Positions 1 to 6,717 are shown, numbered from the stretch's first letter. The stretch is 16,195 nt of DNA from Clostridia bacterium (GCA_029256365.1 JAQSYB010000026.1:1-16195); one strand, 5' to 3'. Program-made: numbers and translations. Notes: generated from the sequence alone by a model not told the origin.

Positions 1-1496
1 TGATTTAATATGGTATCACTGCCTGTCCCCATATCTGTAGAACCAATTAACAGTGTATAGCTTCCGTCATCATTTAAACGAATTTCAGCGGAGGCTGTAT
101 CAATATTCGCAATTCCTGAGCCCTGCATGGTTACAGCCATACCAAGGGCTCTTACCTTATTGTCACCAAGCTCTCTCCTTGGATATTTCTCATCCCAGCC
201 AATCATTTCCCGCCCCTTGGCGATACATTTATGCAAGGTTGAGCTGCCAAGTTTTTTACCTTCGGATACCAAGGAGGTTTCTCCCTCTTTGATGAGATTC
301 TTTAAGCGAATCTCTGTAGGATCCATATTGATTTTTTCAGCCAGCTTATTTACGGCTGTTTCCAAAGCAAAGGTTCCTTGTGTGGCCCCATAACCTCGAA
401 AAGCCCCTGCTGGCATCTTGTTGGTATACACTACATTTCCCTCAAAGCGAACTGCATTTGTCTTATTATAAAGAGGCAGTGTTTTTTCACCTACAACCAT
501 AAAAGTAGTAGATGCGTGTTCTCCATAAGCTCCCGTATCCGACAAGCCCTGTATATCTACAACTCTGATATAGCCTTCCATATCCGCTCCCAGTCTTACA
601 GTTAATCTCATTGCATGACGGCTGTTTGTAGCCATAAAGGTTTCTGTTCTATCATAGATAATGCTTGCTGGTTTCCCAGTTCTTTGGGTCACCAGGGCTG
701 CGAACATTTCCACAGCACCAGTCTGCTTCCCGCCAAAACCGCCGCCAATTCTAGGTTTAATCACTCTTATTTTACTTGCAGGCATATTCAATGCCCTTGA
801 TAGCTGCCTTCTCACATGAAAAGGTATCTGTGTTGAGCTAACAACCACTAGCCTTCCTGTATGGTCAAGATAGCTAAATGCCCGATAGGTCTCCATCATG
901 CCGTGGGCTTGCGCTTGGGTGTAGCAAGTCTCCTCTACCACAACCTGACATTTATTGAATTCCTCCTCTACATTGCCCACCTCTACCTTTTGGTAGGAGA
1001 CAATATTCCTTTTCTGCTGCATCCCAATATCAAAGTTGCAGTGCAGATCTGTTTCAGAATGGACAATGGATGGATGGTCTATGGCCTTTTCATAATCCAA
1101 AACTGGCTCAAAAATTTCATATTCTACCTGAATCAGCTTCATTGCCTTTTCTGCTGTTTCTTCATCTACAGCAGCAATGATTGCCACTTCAGCTCCTACA
1201 TACCTAAGGATTTCATCTAAGATTAAGCGATCATAGGGAGATGGCTCTGGAAAAGATTGTCCTGCAAGTGTAAATCTGCAGTTGGGTACATCCTTGTAAG
1301 TGAATATGCACTCTACATTTTCTAAGGCTTCCGCTTTTGAAGTATCAATAGACTGAATTCTAGCAAAGGCGTGAGGGCTTCTCAGAAGCTTTACTACCAA
1401 GGCATTCGCAGGTACCATATCCTCTGTGTAAACTGGTTTCCCCGTTGCAATGGCAATTCCATCAATCTTGGGTATGCTTTTGCCGACAAAACTCAT
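1..1496 (-). CDS. xdhA: Xanthine dehydrogenase molybdenum-binding subunit (partial, 3' end outside window)
   Basis: This is the large catalytic subunit of a xanthine dehydrogenase/aldehyde oxidase-family molybdenum hydroxylase, which hydroxylates purines at the molybdopterin centre. I read it from the ATG at 1496, one base after the 2Fe-2S subunit's stop codon, with about 498 open codons to the window edge. The N-terminus (VGKSIPKIDGIAIATGKPVYTEDM) is the usual start of the a/b-hammerhead domain. The family's molybdopterin loop GGGFGGK lies near residue 250, the AFRGYGATQ motif near residue 365, and a DMGTGSDT segment at the visible end. The catalytic glutamate near the C-terminus is outside the window. 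The order FAD, FeS, Mo subunit and near-zero spacing indicate one operon. Purine preference is inferred from the guanine riboswitch upstream, and selenium dependence from nearby yqeB and yqeC. An aldehyde or nicotinate substrate is not excluded by sequence alone. Confidence 0.9.
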   Translation of the reverse strand, partial: MSFVGKSIPKIDGIAIATGKPVYTEDMVPANALVVKLLRSPHAFARIQSIDTSKAEALENVECIFTYKDVPNCRFTLAGQSFPEPSPYDRLILDEILRYVGAEVAIIAAVDEETAEKAMKLIQVEYEIFEPVLDYEKAIDHPSIVHSETDLHCNFDIGMQQKRNIVSYQKVEVGNVEEEFNKCQVVVEETCYTQAQAHGMMETYRAFSYLDHTGRLVVVSSTQIPFHVRRQLSRALNMPASKIRVIKPRIGGGFGGKQTGAVEMFAALVTQRTGKPASIIYDRTETFMATNSRHAMRLTVRLGADMEGYIRVVDIQGLSDTGAYGEHASTTFMVVGEKTLPLYNKTNAVRFEGNVVYTNKMPAGAFRGYGATQGTFALETAVNKLAEKINMDPTEIRLKNLIKEGETSLVSEGKKLGSSTLHKCIAKGREMIGWDEKYPRRELGDNKVRALGMAVTMQGSGIANIDTASAEIRLNDDGSYTLLIGSTDMGTGSDTILN

Positions 1497-1497
1497 G

Positions 1498-1947
1498 CTA
1501 CATCACCCCCAAATATTTCTTAATTGCCCTTAGCTGTCCCATATAACCAGTGCATCTGCACAAATTGCCTGTTAAATAATGAAGAATTTCTTCCTCTGTT
1601 GGGTTTTTTAATTCTCTTTTCATTGCTATTACAGTCATAATAAAGCCAGGACTGCAAAACCCACATTGTTCTGAGCCTTCTGCCACAAGAACCTGCGCAA
1701 ATTCTTCCGATTCCTTTTGAAGACCTTCCATTGTAGTTATACGTTTGCCATTTGCGCGAATGGAAAGCGCTGCACAGGACAATACTGGCTTTTCATCTAT
1801 CCATATGGTGCAGAGCCCACAGCATGTTGTGTTGCATCCTTTTCTTACACTGGAAATACCATGAGCTCTCAGCGTATCTGCTAAGAATTCATCATTTTTC
1901 ACATCATAGGTAACCTTATTTCCATTTAAAATGATCTCTATTTGCAT
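1498..1947 (-). CDS. xdhC: Xanthine dehydrogenase 2Fe-2S subunit
   Basis: This 149-residue iron-sulfur subunit passes electrons from the molybdenum centre to FAD. The N-terminal plant-ferredoxin-like domain has C38, C43, C46 and C58 (spacing CX4CX2CX11C). The helical second domain carries the other cluster at C95, C98, C130 and C132 (CGFC and CRC). Both clusters are therefore complete and the length is normal for the family. I chose the ATG at 1947 because a good GGAGG lies just upstream and the protein then begins MQIEIILNG, as relatives do; a longer reading from 1989 would add 14 residues that do not resemble the family. The gene overlaps the end of the FAD subunit gene by 10 bases and ends one base before the molybdenum subunit start, which suggests translational coupling. 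Confidence 0.93.
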   Translation of the reverse strand: MQIEIILNGNKVTYDVKNDEFLADTLRAHGISSVRKGCNTTCCGLCTIWIDEKPVLSCAALSIRANGKRITTMEGLQKESEEFAQVLVAEGSEQCGFCSPGFIMTVIAMKRELKNPTEEEILHYLTGNLCRCTGYMGQLRAIKKYLGVM

Positions 1948-2732
1948 TGTAAGACCTCCGTAATTGCTCTTTTCACCAATACCTTGCACATTGCTTGGCG
2001 ATAATTGGCCGTACCTCGCTCATTGGTGCCAAATGCTAGTTCTTCAGCTGCCAGCGCTGCAATCTGATCCAAATCGTCAAAGCTGAAATGTTCAGAAAGT
2101 GCCTTCGAAGCCTTCCTTGCTATTTGTGCCCTTTGGGGTCTAGCTCCCACTACAAGGATCCAATGGTTGTCCAAGTTTGAGGCAGCCACATTTAATATAG
2201 GATAATCACTGATAGAATTTCTCAAATGCTGATAGGACGCCTGTCTTTGATTCTTCTTTATCAATACCCTTGTTAAGATATCTCTTTCAAATGGCCTTTT
2301 CAAAAAATCCTCTAAGGACATTCTTCCTGCTTTATATAGTTCTACTTCTGTATCTAAAGCAAGCAAAGCTGTTATGAAATCAGAAAATCCATATTTTGAA
2401 AAAACAGATGCACCAACCGTGACGATATTTCTAAATTGAATACCAATGATATTCTTCACTGCATTGGGAAGGACTCCATTAAAATGATTCCGTAACAGTG
2501 GGCTGGTTTCAATATCTCGAAAGGTTGCATATGCTCCGATTTCAATATACTCGTTTTGCTCTTTTATTTCATTCAGCTCAAGCTTGGATAAATCAATTGC
2601 AGTACCAATTTTCTTTGAGCTCATTCTCAAAAATGCACTGCCGCCTATTACCGTATTATTCCTTCTGCTTACAAGGATGTGATATGCTTCCTCAATTGTT
2701 TTTGGTTGTGAGAATTCTTTTGCAGTAAACAT
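1938..2732 (-). CDS. xdhB: Xanthine dehydrogenase FAD-binding subunit
   Basis: This 264-residue flavoprotein subunit (CoxM/XdhB family) takes electrons from the 2Fe-2S clusters and passes them to NAD or another acceptor. The first FAD-binding loop is VIGGSAFL at residues 28-35. The second conserved stretch is QFRNIVTVGASV at 99-110, matching the family's IRNxATxGG-type loop though with A-S in place of G-N. The C-terminal segment (GTNERGTANYRQ) fits the CO-dehydrogenase flavoprotein C-terminal domain, including its characteristic YR. It is the first gene of the xdh operon, about 220 bases below the riboswitch terminator. The start ATG at 2732 follows a purine-rich GGGGGAAG ribosome site. Its 3' end overlaps the 2Fe-2S gene. 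Confidence 0.9.
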   Translation of the reverse strand: MFTAKEFSQPKTIEEAYHILVSRRNNTVIGGSAFLRMSSKKIGTAIDLSKLELNEIKEQNEYIEIGAYATFRDIETSPLLRNHFNGVLPNAVKNIIGIQFRNIVTVGASVFSKYGFSDFITALLALDTEVELYKAGRMSLEDFLKRPFERDILTRVLIKKNQRQASYQHLRNSISDYPILNVAASNLDNHWILVVGARPQRAQIARKASKALSEHFSFDDLDQIAALAAEELAFGTNERGTANYRQAMCKVLVKRAITEVLQCK

Positions 2733-2838
2733 CCATTTCTTCCCCCATAATTCATTTAAACTTTTCGATTGATTTGTAAAAGTACTTTGTTGATATTTAG
2801 TGAACAGCAGACTTTAATCATTCTGCAATTGTATAACA

Positions 2839-2900
2839 TGTCATTCTGAACGCAGTGAAGAATCTTAAGATCCTTCAGTCGCCTCTCCTTCAGGATGACA
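2839..2900. repeat. Imperfect palindromic interspersed-type repeat
   Basis: This 62-base element opens TGTCATTCTGAA and closes TTCAGGATGACA, which are reverse complements with one mismatch. Its centre, GAAGAATCTTAAGATCCTTC, is almost self-complementary. From memory, elements starting TGTCATTCTGA and containing GAAGAATCT recur as dispersed inverted repeats in several Clostridia and other bacterial genomes. Only one copy is present here, so its repeat status rests on that resemblance. It lies in the untranslated leader between the riboswitch terminator and the first xdh start codon. Confidence 0.6.
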
Positions 2901-2950
2901 GCATGAATATTGCTTGCATCAACACAATTGCTTAACTGGGTCTTTTTGAT

Positions 2951-3006
2951 AAAAAAATAGGTGTGTTAAGTTCTACTCGAGCAAAGAGTAAAACCTAACA
3001 CACCTA
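2951..3006 (-). terminator. Intrinsic terminator of the purine riboswitch expression platform
   Basis: Read on the minus strand, positions 3006 to 2958 form a 21-bp stem with no mismatches and only two G-U wobbles, closed by a 7-nt TTTGCTC loop. It is followed at once by seven T residues (2957-2951). It lies between the aptamer and the xdh start codon, so read-through here should set xdh expression. A competing antiterminator is possible: ACCTACACA (3028-3020) can pair with TGTGTTAGGT (3002-2993), with one bulge, which would occupy the 5' arm of the stem. Confidence 0.85.
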
Positions 3007-3029
3007 GGTTTATTCCTATTGTGTAGGTC

Positions 3030-3065
3030 AAAAACTGCACACCTAAAAAAATTTTTCAGGGTGCA
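3030..3065 (-). other. Hairpin directly downstream of the aptamer
   Basis: On the minus strand TGCACCCT (3065-3058) pairs with AGGTGTGCA (3044-3036) with one bulged base, and the interior A5/T5 tract can extend the stem. It is followed by GTTTTTG. It could be a first, weaker terminator or part of the riboswitch switching region. Which structure wins cannot be judged without a folding calculation or probing. Confidence 0.45.
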
Positions 3066-3069
3066 CTTG

Positions 3070-3136
3070 CTCATAGTCAGACCATTTACGGCAGTCTGGT
3101 AGAAACTTGCAGACCATATTTCTGCGGATATATGAA
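3070..3136 (-). ncRNA. Guanine-class purine riboswitch aptamer
   Basis: The minus-strand RNA matches the purine riboswitch consensus at the same 67-nt length as the Bacillus subtilis xpt aptamer. P1 is TTCATA/TATGAG. P2 is GCAGA/TCTGC around the L2 loop AATATGG. The invariant J2/3 AAGTTTCTACC is intact. P3 is AGACTG/TGGTCT (two wobbles) around the L3 loop CCGTAAA, and J3/1 reads GACTATG. The specificity base, equivalent to C74 of xpt, is C (opposite g3076), which in this family means guanine or hypoxanthine rather than adenine. J1/2 (TAT rather than TAA) is the only notable departure. A strong terminator lies downstream and the xdh genes follow, so this element probably controls xanthine dehydrogenase transcription. 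Confidence 0.93.
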
Positions 3137-3140
3137 ACAT

Positions 3141-3170
3141 ATTCTATTATATAAATATATATTACGACAA
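3141..3170 (-). promoter_or_regulatory. Candidate sigma-A promoter of the riboswitch-xdh transcript
   Basis: On the minus strand TTGTCG (3170-3165) is 18 bases from TAGAAT (3146-3141), fair matches to -35 and -10 boxes. A perfect TATAAT (3151-3146) overlaps this but has no good -35 at normal spacing. Either choice starts the RNA a few bases before the aptamer, as is usual for purine riboswitches. Confidence 0.55.
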
Positions 3171-3251
3171 AATAGTATGTGGGTCAACTTTATTCGTACA
3201 ATTTTTCAAAAACTAAACTCATCGTTCGGATAATTTCAGCCACTGCTTCTT

Positions 3252-4274
3252 TTAAATCCCTTTTCCAAAGCTGCAATCAGGAAATCTACATTCATCACAC
3301 TCCATGCAAAATCCCCCGTGTCCGTAGGCTGCTAGCTCCTCATACTCAATTTTGTCATTTGCTAATATTCTAGGAAGCATTAAATCCAGTACCGTTCTCT
3401 TTGAATACATCGCACAGGCTGGTACACCTAAAATGGGTACTTGATCTTTATATGCCAATAAAAACATTGCTCCCGGAAGCACTGGCACACCATAGGATAT
3501 CATATGGGCTCCTGAATTCTTTATCGCTGTCGGTGTAACATCGTCTGGATCTACAGACATACCGCCAGTACAAATGACCATTTCAGCCCCTTTTGCAATC
3601 CAGTCTTCTATTCCGGCTTTTATCTTTTCCGAATCATCAGGCAGAATAGTTTGTCCAAGTACTTCGCACTGGTACTCTTGCAGCTTTTCTCTAATGACTG
3701 GTCCAAAAGCATCCTTTATTCTTCCATAAAAAACTTCGTTTCCAGTCGTAACAATACCTACTTTGATTTTCTGAAATGGCACAATATTTATAATTTTTTC
3801 GTTTCCAATCAGTGCTTCTGCTTTTACTATTTTTTCTTCATCAATTAAAAGAGGAATGATTCTTACTCCAGCAACCTTTTTTCCTTGCTTGGCAGGGTAA
3901 TTGTTATGAAGTGTAACCAATATGATTTCCTCAATGAGATTCAGCTTGTACAATAGCTCCTTATTGACTTTTAATAAGCCATTGCTTTCCGCAATGAAAT
4001 TAATTTTTCCTTCTTTGACTTCACTCAATACAAGCCCTCTTCCAGCGGCTAGCTTTCCCAATCGTTCAGCAGCTTGATCCTCATGTAAAACTCCTTCTAC
4101 TTTCTCCCAAACATAAATATGATCCTTGCCCAGAGAAAGCAGCACAGGAATATCTTCTTCTGAAATCATGTGTCCTTTTTTAAATGCTCTATCTTTTATG
4201 ACATTTGGTATGATTTGCGTAATATCGTGACATAGAACTGTACCAACTGCATCCTGCACTGGTATCTTTTTCAA
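3252..4274 (-). CDS. MoeA-like molybdopterin-binding protein with Cys-rich tail
   Basis: This protein has the MoeA/MogA-type molybdopterin-binding fold and belongs to the type that accompanies molybdenum hydroxylase genes in Clostridia. Its likely job is binding or finishing the cofactor; the exact reaction is not known to me. The MoCF-like domain covers about residues 170-310, from VGIVTTGNEVFYG through the binding loop TGGMSVDPDD to GVPACAMYSKRT. The C-terminus carries C323, C326, C329 and C334 (CX2CX2CX4C), a likely metal or Fe-S site. I prefer the TTG at 4274, giving MKKIPVQDAVGTVLCHDI, because GAGGTGA sits five bases upstream; a GTG at 4283 would add three residues. It begins about 20 bases after yqeB and is the last gene of that operon. 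Another reading frame just past the stop also looks coding (see findings). Confidence 0.85.
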   Translation of the reverse strand: MKKIPVQDAVGTVLCHDITQIIPNVIKDRAFKKGHMISEEDIPVLLSLGKDHIYVWEKVEGVLHEDQAAERLGKLAAGRGLVLSEVKEGKINFIAESNGLLKVNKELLYKLNLIEEIILVTLHNNYPAKQGKKVAGVRIIPLLIDEEKIVKAEALIGNEKIINIVPFQKIKVGIVTTGNEVFYGRIKDAFGPVIREKLQEYQCEVLGQTILPDDSEKIKAGIEDWIAKGAEMVICTGGMSVDPDDVTPTAIKNSGAHMISYGVPVLPGAMFLLAYKDQVPILGVPACAMYSKRTVLDLMLPRILANDKIEYEELAAYGHGGFCMECDECRFPDCSFGKGI

Positions 4275-4294
4275 TCTCCTCACCTCAACTTCTC

Positions 4295-5125
4295 TTATAA
4301 AGAATTCCTCTTGAACTCTCTCGTCTTCCTATTTGCCATATATAATATTGCTTCCAAAACTCCACCTGCAATGTTTCTAGATTTATCAGAAATTCTATTG
4401 CAATTTTCAAGTTCTGAAATCCTCGGATCGATATCTGCTATCTTATCTCCTGCCTTTACCGTACTTCCATTTCTGATAATCCCTCGTAAGAGTCCGGAAA
4501 TTGTCGCTCTAATCGGAGTATTGCCTATATATGCAAGCACTTCATCCTTTTCTACAATTGCGCCGATATCCTTCACATTGTCTATACTGCCATCACAGCT
4601 TGCATATATTACACGTTCTTTTGAGTAACCTCCAACCACTCCAGGAACTCCAGTATTCTTCTTTGCCTGTCCTTGAAAAATCAATTTACCTAAGTCATGG
4701 CCTCTAGAGGTTTCAATTACTACATCGACATCTGATCCTGCCACAAATCCTGGTCCCAGAGCAACTGTGATGTCCGCCATATGCTTTGATGTTCCTAAAT
4801 TCTTTTTGGCTATGATCGCATCAACTACAATCTTTGCCTTTACTGCTTTGATTAGCTCACCTTTTGGATCTATCATAAGGGGTATATTCTCATTTTCCCA
4901 TGCTTCCATTATTTCCTCAACATTATTCACATGGACCGCTGTAATTCCCTCGACTTGTGCTTTGCCATCATAGATTGCTTCGCTGAATGACACCTTTCTT
5001 CTGATAGAGGTTGGCTTTGGCACTTCTAAAACCAGTACCTTAAATCCACATCTGTGCAGTCTATGAATTGTGCCTGTAGCCAAATCTCCACCACCGCGCA
5101 CAACAACAATTTCATCAAAAATCAT
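4295..5125 (-). CDS. yqeB: Selenium-dependent molybdenum hydroxylase system protein YqeB
   Basis: This 276-residue protein belongs to the EF2563/YqeB family, found only with selenium-dependent molybdenum hydroxylases; its biochemical role is unproven. The N-terminus has a Rossmann-like loop, VVVRGGGDLATG (residues 7-18). The centre has the family signature GPGFVAGSDVDVVIETSRGHDLG. The C-terminal part (about residues 180-240) has the alternating glycine and beta pattern of a biotinyl/lipoyl-like barrel. The ATG at 5125 overlaps the end of the nucleotidyltransferase gene by 11 bases, so the two are probably translationally coupled. YqeB with YqeC is the accepted genomic marker for a labile-selenium cofactor, so its place one operon above xdh suggests that this xanthine dehydrogenase carries selenium. 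Confidence 0.92.
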   Translation of the reverse strand: MIFDEIVVVRGGGDLATGTIHRLHRCGFKVLVLEVPKPTSIRRKVSFSEAIYDGKAQVEGITAVHVNNVEEIMEAWENENIPLMIDPKGELIKAVKAKIVVDAIIAKKNLGTSKHMADITVALGPGFVAGSDVDVVIETSRGHDLGKLIFQGQAKKNTGVPGVVGGYSKERVIYASCDGSIDNVKDIGAIVEKDEVLAYIGNTPIRATISGLLRGIIRNGSTVKAGDKIADIDPRISELENCNRISDKSRNIAGGVLEAILYMANRKTREFKRNSL

Positions 5126-5708
5126 ATTCTACACCATCCCATAATAATACTTTCTCATAATCCTTCTGCGTATCCACATCAAACAGGCTTTTCTCATCCG
5201 CTATATCAACAAAGCAAACTTCCTCCAAATATTGATTGATAATACTTTTTCCACCTGTATCCCCCTCTAAATTCATAAGCTCTTCTTTGAATTTAGAGGG
5301 AAATATAACGGGACTGCCCCTTCTTCCTTTATACACGGGAAGGATTATATGATTCTTATTTTGGTGAAAGACCTCCAACAATCTATGGATGGTATTGGCA
5401 TCCAGCAAAGGCTGATCTACAGTAAAAAACATATATCCATCACAATTCTCTGCATTGGCCAGTCCTAATTTTATAGATTCACTTATTCCTTTGTCTGCAT
5501 TTCTATTTTCAATTGTGATTATTCCGTTTTCTTTTCCCAGCAGCAAACATTCTCTTTCTCTCGCAACTAGAATAACCTGCGAAAAAGCACATTGTAAGAC
5601 TTTATCAATTGTTTGTTGAATCAGTGTCTTTCCTCTAAACTCTAAGAAAAGCTTATTTCTTTTCATTCGCTTAGAATAGCCTGATGCCATAATAATAGCA
5701 CTAACCAT
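5115..5708 (-). CDS. mocA: MobA/MocA-like molybdenum cofactor nucleotidyltransferase
   Basis: This protein of about 197 residues is a small nucleotidyltransferase of the MobA-like NTP transferase family. MocA relatives add CMP to molybdopterin to make the cytosine dinucleotide form used by many xanthine dehydrogenase-family enzymes. The N-terminal nucleotide loop is MASGYSKRMKRNK (residues 7-19), a slight variant of LAAGxSxRMGxxK. The metal-binding aspartate is in TVDQP (D98), followed by RRGSPVIF and EGDTGGKSI near 130-155. I prefer the ATG at 5708, since relatives begin M-x-S-A-I-I; a GTG at 5714 lies closer to the AAGGAG at 5725-5720 and remains possible. It sits 29 bases below yqeC and overlaps yqeB. 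Cytidylyl rather than guanylyl transfer is inferred from context. Confidence 0.87.
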   Translation of the reverse strand: MVSAIIMASGYSKRMKRNKLFLEFRGKTLIQQTIDKVLQCAFSQVILVARERECLLLGKENGIITIENRNADKGISESIKLGLANAENCDGYMFFTVDQPLLDANTIHRLLEVFHQNKNHIILPVYKGRRGSPVIFPSKFKEELMNLEGDTGGKSIINQYLEEVCFVDIADEKSLFDVDTQKDYEKVLLWDGVEYDF

Positions 5709-5737
5709 ATACACCCTACTCCTTTGTATAGACCTAA

Positions 5738-6469
5738 TTAAATATAATATTGATTGTTTTTTATGCTGCCGATAACAATCTTATGGATATCATTTGCGCA
5801 CCATTTATAAACTTCACTTCTTAATTGTTCTGCCAAATTTAAATAATATACATCATCTGCTTTGTTGATAAACAATATCTTTTCACCTTTGGCATTTTTA
5901 AACAATCCCTGTTGATGAACAATAACACTTAACAAGTGTTCAAGTGTTACATGTTCTCCCTCCTTAGAATGAGTGATGCTGCAAAACCGCTCACTTCTAT
6001 GTACATTGCACTCACATATTCTCATTCCCACTGCTTGTATATCAATGACCCCTATTGTTTTTACTGTACCGCTGTATACAACAGGTTCAAAATCATTCCA
6101 TCCTTTTGCCTGCTTCATCTTAGCGCCATCCGCTTCAATCAATACATAATCAAAATGGGCAGCTATTTTGTCTAATTGCTCTTCATTCAGTCCAGACATT
6201 TTATGATCTGGATTGACATCTGTCCCATATATATACACCCCTGTTTTATTGGACCCTGCATGCTTCGCAAACTCATTTTCGCCAATACAAATAAAATCAT
6301 ATTTCCCTTCTTCTGGAGCATAGATCTTCGTTGTGGTGGTTAATAAGACTTTGCCGCCAGTCCGCTTCAAATCTTCTGCCAATTGAAACATTAGGGAGGT
6401 TTTGCCACCAGCCCCTACAATTGATATGATATCTTTTTCTTTTAGTCCAAGATGACTAGAAAGTCCCAT
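5738..6469 (-). CDS. yqeC: Selenium cofactor biosynthesis protein YqeC
   Basis: This 243-residue protein is of the YqeC family, a nucleotide-binding protein associated with selenium-dependent molybdenum hydroxylases; its reaction is not established. The Walker A-like loop GAGGKTS is at residues 19-25. It is followed by LLTTTTKIYAP near residue 42 and the family segment LIEADGAKMKQAKG near residue 110. It is the first clear gene of the yqeC-mocA-yqeB-molybdopterin-binding operon and has its own promoter at 6558-6586. The ATG at 6469 follows AAAGGGTGA with normal spacing. The stop of a possible 20-residue ORF lies only four bases before its start. Length is ordinary for the family. Confidence 0.9.
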   Translation of the reverse strand: MGLSSHLGLKEKDIISIVGAGGKTSLMFQLAEDLKRTGGKVLLTTTTKIYAPEEGKYDFICIGENEFAKHAGSNKTGVYIYGTDVNPDHKMSGLNEEQLDKIAAHFDYVLIEADGAKMKQAKGWNDFEPVVYSGTVKTIGVIDIQAVGMRICECNVHRSERFCSITHSKEGEHVTLEHLLSVIVHQQGLFKNAKGEKILFINKADDVYYLNLAEQLRSEVYKWCANDIHKIVIGSIKNNQYYI

Positions 6470-6473
6470 AAAA

Positions 6474-6536
6474 TCACCCTTTTATTTCAAGTTGCCCTTC
6501 ATCCACCAAAATGATACTTGTACTATTTTTCGCCAT
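6474..6536 (-). CDS. Possible 20-residue leader ORF upstream of yqeC
   Basis: An ATG at 6536 opens a 20-codon frame beginning MAKNSTSIILVDE and ending LEIKG, with an AAAGG eight bases upstream. It ends in TGA four bases before the yqeC start, inside the yqeC ribosome site. It lies about 15 bases below the predicted transcription start. It resembles no family I know. It could be a translated leader coupled to yqeC, or chance. Confidence 0.3.
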   Translation of the reverse strand: MAKNSTSIILVDEGQLEIKG

Positions 6537-6557
6537 TTTTTTAGCCTTTATTAGTTT

Positions 6558-6586
6558 ATTTTACACCAACCCACTTTATAGGGCAA
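6558..6586 (-). promoter_or_regulatory. Sigma-A-like promoter for the yqeC operon
   Basis: On the minus strand TTGCCC (6586-6581) is exactly 17 bases from TAAAAT (6563-6558). Transcription would start near 6551, giving a leader of about 80 bases before yqeC that contains the 20-codon ORF. No molybdenum-cofactor riboswitch was recognised in that leader. Confidence 0.6.
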
Positions 6587-6636
6587 ATAAGTCATGATGA
6601 ACTGTTTTTCGGCTTTAATATCATCTAATTGCAGCA

Positions 6637-6694
6637 AAGCAAGTGCAGCCCAATAAGAAGCTTATTCTTATTGGGCTGCACTTGCTTATTTTTT
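6637..6694 (+). terminator. Perfect 23-bp inverted repeat with a T-tract on the plus strand
   Basis: AAGCAAGTGCAGCCCAATA... (6637-6659) pairs perfectly with 6665-6687 around a 5-base loop and is followed by ATTTTTT (6688-6694). The T-tract suits plus-strand transcription, yet the genes on both sides read minus. It probably ends the diguanylate cyclase transcript as a stem lacking a T-tract, or serves as a two-way terminator. Confidence 0.65.
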
Positions 6695-6717
6695 AACTTG
6701 TCACAGCTTAAGCTGCT

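Noticed and set aside
53..1220. Several plus-strand open frames of 60-120 codons
   Set aside because: They lie opposite the molybdenum subunit gene, lack ribosome sites and show no family features; they are shadows of the minus-strand gene.
3070..3136. Adenine or xanthine specificity for the riboswitch
   Set aside because: The specificity base is C, not the U of adenine switches, and the fold is the classical purine three-way junction rather than the distinct NMT1 xanthine architecture.
2733..3251. Separate small protein gene in the 519-base gap
   Set aside because: Apart from the C-terminal extension frame noted separately, the gap is accounted for by promoter, aptamer, hairpins and repeat, and no other frame has a convincing start.
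3252..3265. Programmed -1 frameshifting at the end of the molybdopterin-binding protein gene
   Set aside because: The in-frame codons GGA AAA GGG do not form an X XXY YYZ slippery heptamer and no obvious downstream stimulatory structure was seen, so an indel or chance is more likely.
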